From contig OX463778.1 of the NCBI GenBank assembly GCA_949825025.1, positions 40,005,194 through 40,069,193 on the forward strand: DNA of 64,000 nucleotides, in the 5' to 3' direction. The notes beneath the pieces are model-generated. The model did not search any database. It was not told where the DNA came from and saw only the letters and a program-made list of their open reading frames with translations. Shown piece by piece: positions 29,161-41,422 of this stretch (the stretch's first letter is position 1; each line of letters opens with the position of its first letter). The translations under genes and the position numbers were made by a program. This stretch comes from Siphlonurus alternatus. Its lineage: Eukaryota; Arthropoda; Insecta; Ephemeroptera; Siphlonuridae.

Positions 29161-29884
29161 GCTCGCAATTTTTTTGTTATGCATGCGCGTGTACTGTATT
29201 GGTTATTTTTTCTTGTATGTACTGGGTAGCATTTTTTTTTCTCATTATCTGTATCTTTCAATTGATAAATTATGGATATATAGGTGTTAAGAAAAACAAA
29301 ATATAAAATGTCAAGATTTTTTGTTCCTTTTTTAGATTAGATTAGATTTAAGGAATTTAATCCTTAAACGATACCTTAAAAAATTACATCGTTCAAGTTA
29401 ATTTTTATATAATATTCCTCCCCCACCCCCTCCTGAACGCTAAAAAATTACCTGGAATTTTTTAAAATTCCCTGGAAAAACCTGGAAAACTCATGGAATT
29501 TCATTTGAGAATATTGGTATACACCCTGCTACTTTGCATTGTAGCTTCAAAGGTGCATGTTTGCAAATTCGTGAGAAGTATATATTATAAAGACGAGCAG
29601 TCAGTGTAACCATCCCAAAGGAATTTAAGTTTTTTTAACACGACTTTGACACTTACAAAATGAGCATGAATAAAGTTCACACTATCATCCAGAGACAAAC
29701 TGTAGATTATTTTATTTTAAAAAGGTTATCTTTTTTTTTTTTTTAGTTATATAATGTTACAGTGATACAGAGCTTTAACAAAAGAGCAGCCAAATGTGAA
29801 ATGCAATAAGTTAACGGAAGCTGTAGTTATAAAAGTCCATCTCAGCACACATCCTGACCGAATTGTTCTTCCTGTATGTTACAG

Positions 29885-30162
29885 CTTGGGGCACCAGCAG
29901 CAGCAGATGACGTCTGTTGGTCCCGCCACTCCGTGTGTTATGCCCGTGTTCCCGGGCCGTGGCAGTGGCGGCAACGGCATCTCAGGGGCGCCGGCACACC
30001 TTGTGACCCACGGGCCCTCGGCCGCAGCGCCCTACTCACCGTACTCGCCCTCGCGGTTCCACATCGACAAGCGCTGTCAACACCGCTGCTCGTGGAAGTG
30101 TGCAAGCATCGCACTGATACCACTGGTGCTCGCGCTCACCGCCATGCTTGCCTACTTTGCAG
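29885..30162 (+). CDS. Ten-m: Teneurin exon A: end of intracellular domain and transmembrane helix
   Basis: The exon lies between acceptor ...cctgtatgttacag and donor |gtcagt. Its first base completes a codon from an upstream exon; 92 codons and one base follow. The peptide begins [12 protein letters not shown] and continues as a Pro/Gly/Ser/Ala-rich cytoplasmic stretch (about residues 1-57). A basic, Cys-containing juxtamembrane segment, [16 protein letters not shown] (57-72), comes next. One hydrophobic helix, [20 protein letters not shown] (about 73-92), closes the exon. In teneurins the basic Cys/Trp motif sits just inside the membrane and the rest of the protein is extracellular. No signal peptide is needed. 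The exon is strikingly GC-rich against AT-rich flanks. The reading frame is open further upstream, but the splice site and composition change place the exon start here. Confidence 0.92.
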
Positions 30163-30689
30163 GTCAGTAACAACTCAGAGAGAAGTGGACGTAATGAGGA
30201 AAAAAATTAACTGACTGGTACGCAGAATATTAACTATAATTTAGTCGAAATTGATTTTTGTTTCTTTTTGATACTTCAAATTTTAAAATGAAATGTTTTA
30301 GTTTGTCTTACATATAGAAACAAGTCAATGCAAGTCAAGTAATTTGCATTATTTTCAAGATTTCAATTTTGTAACTTTAAACAAATGGTTAAATTTAATT
30401 CTTGTCAGGTGCAAAGTTTTCATATAATTATAAATCAATTTAAAATTATAATTATATGACAACCATAATTATATTCTTTTAGTAAATCGTTCAGTTATTT
30501 GGTTAGTATTTTAGTTTTCCTATTTTGTGATGGCATCGACAAGAGATAAAACATGCAACTTAAAAATTTAACTACTATGAAAATATAATATAGCTCATTC
30601 ATTTTCCACCATCAGCATTTATATATCAAAATATTTTTATTGAAGATGTATCAAAACGTTGAAAAGTGGGTATTTTAATTTACTTTCAA

Positions 30690-30816
30690 TGTACACTCGA
30701 CGCCTTTTAATATTTTCATTTGCAACGTTGTTAATCATAATCACCAGGCCGTGTTATACTCGCATTGGTGATTAACAAGGCTGCAAATGAAAATTTTCCA
30801 AGGCGACGAGTGTACA
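30690..30816. mobile_element. Inverted-repeat MITE, about 127 bp
   Basis: The terminal inverted repeats TGTACACTCGACGCCTT and TGTACACTCGTCGCCTT extend, with gaps, about 48 bp inward (ttttcatttgcaacgttgttaa against its complement). The whole unit folds into one hairpin. The target duplication is unclear and there is no coding capacity. Confidence 0.75.
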
Positions 30817-33415
30817 TAATATCAGTCACGTTTACGATTTTTATCATAATTACATTAATATTCAATATGCAAGCCTGGGCTTAATTTCCACTTAAATACA
30901 ATCTCTCTAGATTTTGCCAAACAAACCAAACTGAAAAAAATGGATTCCGAATGATATTGCATACCTGGAAATCAACGTTATTTTTTAAAGGTCAGTTTGA
31001 TTGAAGATATTTAGAGATAAAGTAAAACTCATCAATAAAACGTATGCTGGAAAGAGGTAAACGAAATATTTCGTATGAATTTTCTTTCTGAAAATACGTA
31101 GGCTTTTGTCAGTTTCAATTGCTTCTTCAATATTTCAAATTACTCCCACGCTGTATCTAAAATAACAGATATATACATTACATAGCTTTTTGTTTAAATT
31201 TAATTTTAATTCATTTTTATACCAGCATATAAATATAAAAAAGGATCATTACACGGACAACATAGACTGATAGTAAAAAAAATTATTGCATATTCAGTGA
31301 AAATCTTGTATCGTAATTAATTGTACTGTTGTAAGTTGTTGATGCAGCTGAAAACATTAACTGGAATTAATCGGAGTAATCCACTCACAAAAATAGTCTC
31401 CTTTGCACCATGGTGATTGGGTTCAACTGTGTGTGTAGTTCATTTGCGTTCGCTTAACGATGTCAATGCTCTTAGTGCCTAATAAAAACAACCCTCATTT
31501 CAATACAGTTAGCGTTTAAAAAAAAAAAAAGAACTTAACGTTTTTGAATCTTTTGGCTCTTGTTTTAAAAATATATGCTCACAATGATAAAATTTATAGT
31601 CTATTTACCAATGTCATATCTTCAGATCAAAATTTTAAGTGCACTGTCAAAATCAAATCGCAGAGATATGAATGAAAACTGGCAATAATGATTTTTACCA
31701 TTTCAAATTTTTTCTTAGTTTTCTCTCTTTGAGCAGATCAAATAAGTCATATATGAATATTAAATGGATGCTTCTGTCTCTCTCTCTCTTACTTTCTCAG
31801 TTTAGAAACAAAGCTTTTACTTTAGACATTTCTTTCGATTGTTTCATATAAAAAAGTAAAAGTATTAAAAGTAAAATACCAAACAGTCGTTCACATTTTA
31901 TTCTAAACATCGTACCAGAGTTCTGTTTTTGAAGTATCGACGTTGAATTTTGTAAACAATGTCATCTAACTTTCCTCCTAGTCTTGCACCTACACACGAA
32001 ACCCGCGATTCTGCGTGCCAAGTTTCTTTCTTCCCTCGAGCTACTACTGCAACCTGTCCTACTTTTTTCTTTAGTAGACCGTTCCTTTTTTTCAATGCTC
32101 TTCGGTGGACAAGAAAAAAATCTTTCAATAAAGAAAGCTTTTTTTTTCTTGAGTGTATATCTTCTCTTGAGTATCGACTACACTTGAAGTAAAAGATCTG
32201 AAGGACTCAAGCCTTTTATTTTTTTATAATAAAAAATGAAATATAGGACATCTACTTTTATTTACTGCTAATAAATTATTTTTTCTACATTTTTATTGAA
32301 GAGAAAATTCTCATTGACGCTGGCTGGCTAGGGACTAAAACCCACAAAAGCATTAATATTTTCTCTATGGTAGTAACAGCGATTGTTTGCTACGACAAGA
32401 GAATTAATTCCACTCGACATTGTTGAAACTGATGACTACAATGAGTCTAGCGTAGGTCTTCAAGAGTCCTTCATGTTCAGGGATTACAAATTTTCAAGTA
32501 CACAAATTTCGAGCACTGCTGGGCTCTTACGCCTATCGAGCAGTGGGCTGCAACCCGCCTTACGTTACTGTAAGGAAAGTTGCCAGACTCTAGACCATCA
32601 AGAGCAGACGCGCGCTCTCAACATCTTCTTACTCTTCCACCGACTTTTTATTTCTCTCCTTTCCATCATTATGCAAGCTGCATTTGCTACATGTAAATTT
32701 TACTTCTTAACTTTCCCTAAAATAAATTAAATCACTTTATATTAAAATAATGAAATGAAATCTGCAGTAGAAAATTACATTATGATTTAAATATCTTTAT
32801 ATTTCCATTACTTCTTCAATCTTATTATTATCACTCGATCAGTTTAAAGTTTGTATAAATAATAACATTACGTCTTTTAAGTTTAAGTTTACAATTATCA
32901 GTAGCACTTTTTTTTCTTTTTTTTTTTTTTTTTTTTACAATCTTTTAAGTATGATTGTATTACTTAAAACTTTTAAATTAAATTAAAACTAGTTATTTTT
33001 TTTCGCTACCACATATCAAATAGTAACAATAACAACTATAGTATACGATAGAATAGCATGGTGGTTCATGCAAAAGTAACTTTTACGAGAAAGCTTTCAA
33101 CGTTGATTATATGAGGAAGTCTCAAGGCTAGCTTGTTCTGCACTCAAAGAATATAATGGAGGAAGTTCGGGGAGGCTCGTCTTGGAGCAGTGATTGGCCT
33201 ATTTCTTACCTTTGTACTCCGTCTTGTAATCTCGTACAGCAAACATGCAACCTCTTAGCTAGCTTGTCTCTCTTCTTCTCAACAGTCGGCCATTAAACAG
33301 CCTCAAGCTGCTGACGTTCCGAACAACACACGTCACGAGACTAAGCAATGACGTCACGAATTTCAAGTGATTTATTTCATTACTTTGATAATTTTAATGT
33401 TTATTGCAGAGTTTT

Positions 33416-33736
33416 AATTGAGTATTGACCTCAAAATTTTTTTATTGCAGAAATGGATAGAACGTGCAAAGTTATGCTCCCCTGATTTTTTTCAGATTTT
33501 TTGAGCCCGGGAACTATTTTTAAAAAATTATTGAAAGTCCTTTTTGTGGCGTCACGCGGCGGCAAGTCCTATCTTTTTTTAAGGAGCGGCGTCTCGTGAC
33601 GTCACAAAAAGAACTTTCAATAATTTTTTAAAAATAGTTCCCGGGCTCTAAAAAATCTGAAAAAAAATCAAGGTAGCATAACTTTGCACGCTCTATCTAT
33701 TTCTGCAATAAAAAAATTTGAGGTCAATACTCTATT
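33416..33736. mobile_element. Foldback MITE, about 320 bp
   Basis: A nearly complete hairpin. Left arm segments agtattgacctcaaa, attgcagaaatggatagaac and cccgggaactatttttaaaa are each repeated in complement in the right arm, with few mismatches. The loop is about 40 bp. The arms reach inward to GTGGCGTCAC on the left and GTGACGTCAC on the right. No target duplication was found and there is no coding capacity. Confidence 0.85.
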
Positions 33737-35551
33737 GATGGCTACGTACGTTATTAATTTAAGATCATAATGAATGCATTGAATTAAGATTCTCAAATAA
33801 AATATTCCTCATTGATTGCATTTTCGTTTTATCTTTATTAAAAATGAATTTCAATTATGAAACTTAGATAATAGCATTAATGTTTGATTATAATTAATTA
33901 AGAAAGTATACAATGACCATGAAATAATAAAACTACTAACATTACAGGTTCTCTTCATAATATGGAGTTTTTTAATTTAAAATAAGAAATTTTTAATGCG
34001 GGTCATAAGATTCTGAGATCATAAGATCATTGCATAACATTAAGATTATTAAAATAAAAGCATTTTCATATGCGACGTCATAATGATAAAATTTAATGTA
34101 TATAATGCAATGCATTCAGGTATAACGTAGTTATTAAACAAAATAAGATTTAACGATCACCGTTAGTGTTACTTTTAGACTAAAAGTAACACTTTTAGAT
34201 CATAACAATGAATAACAATAGATAATTATACTAACTTGAGCTTTGCAGTGATCGAATAGGTGTAACGAATGTCATCTACATATTATCACTATAAAGACCA
34301 AATACTCATATTAAATATATTGAGGGTATTTAGCCACAACTGTGAAATAATGCCTTTGCATGGTGCTTTGCTGAGATCCGATTATACTTTTTACTTTGTA
34401 TATTTCTTTTTTGTAACTTGGATGAAATAAATAAATACAAATGGTTTAAATCTCACTGTTATTAAACAATTGAAAATAATCTTCTTTATTTGTTACTTCA
34501 TTTCAGTAGACAATAATTTAAAAACGAAGGCTGACCTCCCAAAACTCCTCATAGATTATACAGTAAAATAATCTCCACGAGTTTGCCCATTCGTGACGTC
34601 ATAGAGCTGCCCTTCGAGCTGCTTGTCTTGCGATGTTTGAGAGGTGCTCTTGACCTGATGACAAACAAGATGGCAGCACCGTCGTTTATTGCTCCAGTAC
34701 ACCGAAATTGCCTCTTGGTTTTCTTAAGTACGACTTAATAATGAGTCCTGTATGCAAAGTACGTTGGAATTTAACAAGAACCTCTTATGTCTCAAGGCTT
34801 TTAGAACAAGTTTTCATTGTATATTATACAATATATTATATTGTGGATATAAAACACACGAACAATATAAATCTCTGGAATAAAAACAATAAAATGGGAA
34901 ACATCTATCTTCTTTTTTTAAAAATGCAAATAAGTAATGTAAATAATTATCTAATTTTAAATTACTTAAAAAAAATAGGTTTTTATTTAATCATGTTACC
35001 TTTATTTATGGCATTATTTTTTGTCACAATTTTATACCTAACGTAGACCTGTATATAGTATATATTTTCCGTTATACGTCTTTTAAATATTAATTACACT
35101 TCTCTTTCTGCTTGATTTTAAGTTTAAGATATATAATAAAACATTTATATTTTTAATTAGGCTAAAAAGTTTTGTAAGTTTTCCTTTTTTAAAAGAATTC
35201 CTTTTTTTTTACAAATTTCTTTTAGAAAAAAGTAGGGAAGTATGATACGCATACTATTTAATGCTTGTAAGAAAGTGCTGTTGAACGAAGGGTATAATAG
35301 TAGTGTTGTATAGCAAACTAGGGCTTAATTGTTTGCAGAGGAAAAATTGCTCTTGACTCTCTTCTTCGTTTTCTAGCTTGGTTATATAGAAGGAAAGTTT
35401 TGGCGTTCTGTCTTACACAGCGTTATGTAAAGAGAGCGGCAAGTCTGATGAACGATGCGTGTTAGCGTTAGAAATGGCGGTGTCCGAATTAGAGCCTGAG
35501 CCGCCTCCCTTGCTCCCCCTCCACCACCGCTCCTTGTAAGGCCTTTGTACC

Positions 35552-35552
<1 letters not shown>

Positions 35553-35634
<82 letters not shown>
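35553..35634 (+). repeat. (TC)n microsatellite, about 82 bp
   Basis: Uninterrupted TC run in a locally GC-richer stretch (35490-35690). Confidence 0.97.
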
Positions 35635-35640
<6 letters not shown>

Positions 35641-37768
35641 CGGCTGTGGCTGCGGCGCCACGTAAAGCAGAGGAAAGGAAGAAGGCGCCGCTTCAGCTTA
35701 CAAGAGCCTCTCAGCTAATCTCTGTCAGTACACCACGCAAATTAATGCCTCAAACTCCTCTTTGCCTTACATTTTTTTTTACGTATATAACAAATAATTT
35801 GCATGACCATTATAAAATCTTTGCTTTTAGTTATTACTTTAAAAAAAAAACTTACATAATTATATTTACCACGTATACTTCAATATTATATTATTTGTTA
35901 AATAAATATGTCCTAGTTACAAAAGTTCTCCATAAATTATATTTTGAATAAGTATAATAAAAGACTGAAATAATAATTATTGTAAAAACAAGTTGTTTTA
36001 ATTATAACAAAGGAAAAAAAATAACTTTTTAAATGTGAAATAAAAATTATAATGATAATGACTAATGAAAATTGTAGCATTAATATTCATGATACACTAT
36101 ATTTTATAATATTTTCTACGTATTTTATTTTACACACTTATATATTATTATATTCAGTGAGGTGAGGTTGAAAATACGAATGATGAAAAAGTAGCTGCTT
36201 TTAGTAAAAGTGTGAATTTTTAAGAGGAACGTGGGAAAATAAAAGGAGAGAGAGAGAGAGGGTTGAAGTGAGCAAAAAATATTTGTTCTTTTCCTCGAAA
36301 TGAAACCAGAGAAAAAATACGGTGCGAACGAAATGTATTTGTGAGTGCGTGAATTGTTTTGAGCGGCTTTCTATGAGATGAGTTCCTATGCCATCTCCTT
36401 CGTACAATTCGCGACAAATCTATCCTTTTACCTGTGGCTTTCAAACCACTGATACAAAAGCCTAATTTATTACTTTTAAATATTCATAATTTCTTTCTTT
36501 TCTTCAATAGAAAGCTTTATTTTTCATTTAATTAAAGTTGTAAAAAAAAAAGTTAAAAAGTTCTTTTTGTAAATATAAAATTGCCAACGTTTCTTCTTAT
36601 TTTATAAATGTAAAGAATTGTTAAGGAAATATTTTAAAAAGTATGCAAAGATAACTTTTTATTTTACAAAAAAAATGTATATGAAAAGAGTCTTTGAGTA
36701 AAAGTTTCATTAAAAATTTAGTCATGTATTGAAATGGAGCAAAGAGAGGGCTTTAGTTTGAATTTTTATATAAAAATCTTGTTTGTCGAATAAAGTTGTT
36801 TCTTTTTTATTTGAAAATCAATTTCCAATTGGAATATAAAAATATATAAAAATGAAGCTCAAACACAAAAATGTTACAAATATTGACTAATTTTTAAAAT
36901 ATTTTATTCATAAAGAGTATTCAATCGAATGTGAATAAAACTATTTCTTTTGTTTAACGCAACTCAAGTATTATGAAAATCACTTAATATGAATTTGTTC
37001 ACTCTTTCGATTCAGTTATTTTTTTATCAAATACAGCAAGCATTATTTTTTTCTACAGAACAGAATGATCCAAAATAATTCAAAATAAAAATATAAAAAA
37101 TATCATATTATCATACATTATTTGTGTTTAATTCTAATTTGTTTCAATGGATGTTTTCACTCTATAACCTATATGATTTACATTATGTCCTATATAATGA
37201 ATAAAATAAAAGTAACAATTTTAATAGTAACAAATTTTACTGTACGAATGTGATAAAAGGAAAATAGGCAACATAATATATGTATTAAATTTAAACATAC
37301 ATGACTACTATAAAAAAATTGTGTCCCAAATATTCAAAAAAATTTATTATTATTATTATTATTATTTCGCTTCTCGTTTGAATTCAAAATGTGACATGAC
37401 AGCTCCCCATTATCATAGAGGTCAATATTTCGTTCTTTCACCTACAGATGTCACTGCTATTGTTGTCCTATATATCCTTGTCACTTATAAAAAAAAAAAC
37501 GATACTGATTGTGTAGCATTAAAAATAAGTTCACGTTACCTTTATACAATCATCAATTGATATAAAAAAAAAGTTTTCAATGTTACAACATGTCAAACAT
37601 TGTTAACATTGTTGTCAACATTGTCAGTAATTATCAGGCAGTACCATCATCAAGTCTATTATGTGATGTGGTTATCTGTGCTTACACTGACTGCAGATTC
37701 TCTATATGTTGTCAATGTAACGATGTTATCTGGATGGGTGTTTACAATTGTTTACTGATGTGTTACAG

Positions 37769-37891
37769 CGGTGAGTTCGATGCGATCTGGTATCCAGAGT
37801 ACAGGATGTATACTAGTCGAGGATGCGAAGGCAGTTTCGTTAGATGAGGATCCGTCACGAGAGCTGACGTCATCGCAAGTTCCAACTGAAG
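37769..37891 (+). CDS. Ten-m: Teneurin exon B: extracellular linker after the membrane helix
   Basis: This 123-nt exon lies between acceptor ...gatgtgttacag and donor |gtaagc, phase 1 at both ends. It joins exon A as ...AYFA-A-VSSMRSG and continues IQSTGCILVEDAKAV, then an acidic polar stretch, SLDEDPSRELTSSQVPTE. This is the membrane-proximal extracellular linker, with no folded domain visible. Placement relies on exact phase agreement with both neighbours and on similarity of the AVSSMRSG-type start to what follows the helix in arthropod teneurins as I recall them. Composition is more AT-rich than in exon A. One TGACGTCA palindrome falls inside the coding sequence at 37865-37872. Confidence 0.85.
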
Positions 37892-39061
37892 GTAAGCTCA
37901 ATAAAAAATATAAATAAAATAAATTGAACAAATATAAAACTTAAAGTAATATTATATAGGAAATAAGTTGTTTTTGCAGCTGTTTCTATCTTCCCCATAG
38001 AAGGCTCTCATGTTTCTAATATTATATATTTCCAGACTATGAAAAATTTAAATGAAATAAAAAAGGTATTATAATTATTCAGGGCCAATCACAAAATATA
38101 GATTTTATCCCAGAAATTTTTAGTACCAAATCTAGTACTAAACACGGTATAATTAAAAGTTTCTAGGATAAAATCTATGCTAAGTCCTTTGTGAATAGTC
38201 CCTATAATGTTTACATTATTTTTATTTTTTGCAATTTTTTAAATAAAATTTGTATTAAAATAGAATTTTTAATTAAGAAAATATTTAATTAAATATTTTT
38301 GTCATAAGGATTCTCATTTTTTTTAATTTCAATAAAATATTGTAATACATCATTAAAATATCATGGTATTACTCTATTACTTTTTTATGTATTCTTCAAA
38401 TGTATTATTTTTTTATTGAACATTTTTTATTCAATTAAATAAACTGTGGTATAAAAAAATTGAAAACACTTTTTTTCCTCAATTATTTTTACAATATAAC
38501 GTTGATTGCCTTTAACTTCAAAGAAATTTCAACATTACGCTTTACTGTTAAAAAAAATATATATTCTTCGTAAATAACAACGCTGGCTTATGGCCAAAAA
38601 AAGTAATGGCGTTCGCATTTTTTGTTTTTATTCTTTATTCGCAAATCCTCGTGTTTCATTCAAGCTGTTTGTGTACCGCAGTTCTGCACAAAGACAGAAC
38701 ATTACACAGTAGATAATTGAATACGTAATCATTGTTAACATTACTTTGTATACTTTAATTGCAAATTTCACGGTTCGTTTCCACAAAGAAATATAATTAA
38801 TTGGAAAAGTTTTAGCACTGCAGGTAACGTTTGCTCTATAACGTTAGATATAATATATTTAATAAGAACATGAATTTTTACCTTCTAAAAAGTATAGTAA
38901 AACAATCTTAAATATCAGTTTTAATTTTTTTATGCTATCAACAAAAGTCTTTGGGTATCATGCAATGTTCACAACTATGTTGATATTTTTAATATTTAGG
39001 GTATTCCAATAAACCGAATATTAAGTTTCAGAATGTAACATTTTTTTTATGATGTTCACAG
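37892..39061 (+). other. Ten-m: Intron between teneurin exons B and C, 1.2 kb
   Basis: AT-rich intron holding one small MITE (38080-38204). Nothing else was recognised. Confidence 0.88.
38080..38204. mobile_element. hAT-like MITE, 125 bp
   Basis: The ends are CAGGGCCAATCACAAA and (complement) TAGGGACTATTCACAAA. Both are followed inward by tagattttatcc; the right arm has a few extra bases. The flanking octamers taattatt and taatgttt share six of eight positions, compatible with a decayed 8-bp duplication. No coding capacity. Confidence 0.65.
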
Positions 39062-39862
39062 AGTCCATGCCAACTAGCACAGCCGCCGCACGCGGGGGTG
39101 GTAGTGCTTCAAGTGGAGGCGGCTCAGGTCCTGGAGGCGGTACAGCGGGGGCAGGGGGAGGTCCACTACTAGGAGGAGAACAATGGCCTATACTAGAAAT
39201 GCGTGAACTTGGTAGACCACATACATCACATATACCACCATTTAGTTTTTGGAATTCTGAATTTCGTAATAAACAACCGGCATTTATACGATTTAACTTT
39301 ACATTACCTTGGGGAGCTAATTTTGCTGTTTATGGAAGAAGAAATGTTGCTCCTAGCGTTACACAATACGATTTTGTAGAATTTATTAAAGGTGGTAGAG
39401 TTGATCGTTTAAAAAGAGAAACTACAGTTCAGGAAGATGATGATGGTACTTTTGTGGCTCGCGCTGTAACGTTCACCACTCAGAAATGGCACTCCACATC
39501 TCATGGTGACGGGGTTCACGTGATTGCCCCGCCTCTGATTGTGCACCATGAACAGCTGGTCCCCGTTGAGGAGGTCCCCACCACCCTTGCACCTCGACCC
39601 AAACGTTCTGCCTCTGCCGTCAACCACGCACTGGGAGCCACAGGCACCATGGTGAACGTTACCCTTCTGCAGTACTTGGACACCGGTCGGTGGTTCCTCA
39701 GCGTCTACAACGACGATTCGAGGCCTCAGGAAGTTATGCTGGCAGTGGTAGAAGCTGAAGGCGTCTCTACTTCTTGTCCCAACGACTGTAGTGGACATGG
39801 AAGTTGTTACCTTGGAAAATGTGACTGCATTGATGGATTTGAAGGCGCCGATTGCTCGAAAA
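39062..39862 (+). CDS. Ten-m: Teneurin exon C: Gly-rich linker, juxtamembrane domain, EGF1
   Basis: This is the largest exon, 801 nt, between acceptor ...atgatgttcacag and donor |gtaagt, phase 1 at both ends. Residues 1-40 are a Gly/Ser/Ala-rich linker. Residues 50-110 are the conserved extracellular juxtamembrane block (HIPPFSFWNSEFRNKQPAF, then NFTLPWGANFAVYGRRN, then VTQYDFVEFIKGG). Two basic R-x-K-R motifs, RLKR (116-119) and RPKR (179-182), are furin-type candidates between membrane and EGFs. Residues 197-235 (MVNVTLLQYLDTGRWFLSVY and on) form the second conserved block. EGF1 follows with six cysteines (239, 243, 249, 254, 256, 265). Codon choice shifts from AT-ending to GC-ending near 39440. 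Long open frames on the opposite strand here are shadows. Confidence 0.96.
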
Positions 39863-41422
39863 GTAAGTTAAATTTCTTGTGTCTTTCTTTTTCCTTATAA
39901 CCTATAGAGAAGTTTACTGTTTATGTTTACGTGAGACTCATGAGGGGAGGTACACCAGAGGGTCTTAATTATGGGAGGGGAAGTGACTTTGTTTATTTAT
40001 TTATTTATTTCTCTTGTGGCTGTACATAATACAACATAGAGACAAAAAAACTTATAAATATGATTTAAAAATACTTTAAGTGCTCTGGCTCATATCAGGA
40101 AGAACTAGGAGCAATGAAAAAGAGTTTTAATTGTCCTTTCGTGGTGTGATTTTTCCCATAAATATTGGTCGAGTGTTCTTACAATTTTTAAACGATTTTT
40201 TTTTAATTCAATAACAAATATGTTACATGCTAGTGTGTGCACTCTGGCAACTCACCTCAAAGCAGCTCATTTTAATCCAAGTTTGATTTATTAATAGTAT
40301 CAATATTAATCATATTTTAATGAAAGTAGGTAAACGACATGTATAAATTATTAAGAATTAAGTATATTTGACCTTAAATTGTAAAATCGTGTTTTTACAT
40401 CTTTATTATACAAAAAATGGAGATAAAATTTAAAACCATTTCTTCCATTAATACAGAAATTTACATGAAAATATCATTATTCATTGTCAGTCATATCTTT
40501 AGAGGTATAAATATATTTTTTTAAATCTTTATGTAATTTTACTAACACATTCATCGACTAACTTACATAATTTATTCAACATTATAATTTTTTTTATAGA
40601 TATTGTGAAAAAATTTTCTATTACATTAAGTATCTCTATTCTTAGTAATTTTTATTTGAAAAAAAAAAAAAAAAAATGCTGACGGCATGCATTATTTCTA
40701 TTATGTTAGGAGCGTAATGGCAGTAGTTAACGTTACGTGCTTTGAAGAATATATATACTGTATATAGTCTCGTCATATATATTTATATATATACGATGGC
40801 AAACTCGACGTTTTTCCTCTCTCTTTATTTCTTTTTATTGCGTTTCTGGTTATTATATCCGGGCTGGTCTGAGTGACCCCTAGCGCAACACACCACAATA
40901 TAGTATAAGTTTGGAAGACAGAAAATGTAATAACTATGCTACAAACATTTCTATCTTCTTTTTTTTTCTCTTGTTCTTCACTTTTCTTTCCTTCGTGAAC
41001 TTTCATTTCATTTCGCTCTCTGATCGAATTGCACCACTTCGCCCCCCCCCCCTCCCTTATCCCTTATACCTCTCTCCTCCCTACGCTACAGCTTGCTAGC
41101 CGCTAATCCCGAACCATCACCTTCAAGCTAAGGTTCAACCAGAGGAAGCAATTAAGTTCAGAGAGCCAACTATTTTTTTTTTCTTCTTCTTAATTCACCT
41201 CGTCTCTATTTCATGTTAGACTCTTGACCTTTCTACATCCCTTTTACCTCTGTGCCAACTCCCCATAATAAAAAATACATGCGGGTGGGAAACACCTTCT
41301 TTTTTTTATTTTCTAAATAAAACATCGTGGTTGTAAAACGTTTCATGTTATTTTTTTTTCTCTCCTGAAAATCTCTTAATTAACGTTCATGAAAGTGACG
41401 TGTCTGTTGCTTTGTTCCGTAG
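39863..41422 (+). other. Ten-m: Intron between teneurin exons C and D, 1.6 kb
   Basis: AT-rich intron with poly-A near 40660-40677 and a pyrimidine-rich stretch at 40960-41090. No exon was recognised. Confidence 0.88.

Larger units (their letters stand above)
27424..29528. mobile_element. hAT-like composite DNA element, about 2.1 kb, no transposase
   Basis: The left end begins CAGGGTGTATACC (27424) and the right end is its exact complement GGTATACACCCTG (29516-29528). Just inside each end are related gaaaaacctggaat / tcatggaattt motifs in inverted orientation. The flanking octamers ctacttat and ctactttg share six of eight bases, compatible with a decayed 8-bp duplication. Inside lie a foldback element (28262-28753), a 21-bp tandem triplet (29094-29160) and AT-rich filler. 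Open frames inside are not transposase-like. It is probably a dead or non-autonomous hAT-type element that has collected insertions. Confidence 0.65.
30163..37768 (+). other. Ten-m: Intron between teneurin exons A and B, 7.6 kb
   Basis: AT-rich intron. It contains two inverted-repeat elements (30690-30816, 33416-33736), a (TC)n tract (35553-35634), a (TTA)n run near 37345-37365 and three TGACGTCA palindromes (33349, 33597, 34594). No further exon was recognised. Confidence 0.85.

Noticed and set aside
29796..29884. Upstream in-frame extension of exon A ([18 protein letters not shown]...)
   Set aside because: It precedes a good acceptor (ttcttcctgtatgttacag) and differs sharply in composition from the exon; judged intronic.
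32383..32730. 115-codon frame MFATTRELIP...
   Set aside because: No family recognised. It lies in the intron between exons A and B without matching splice sites; probably chance.
39409..39798. Long minus-strand frame opposite exon C
   Set aside because: Shadow of the conserved teneurin coding frame; no independent protein-like features.
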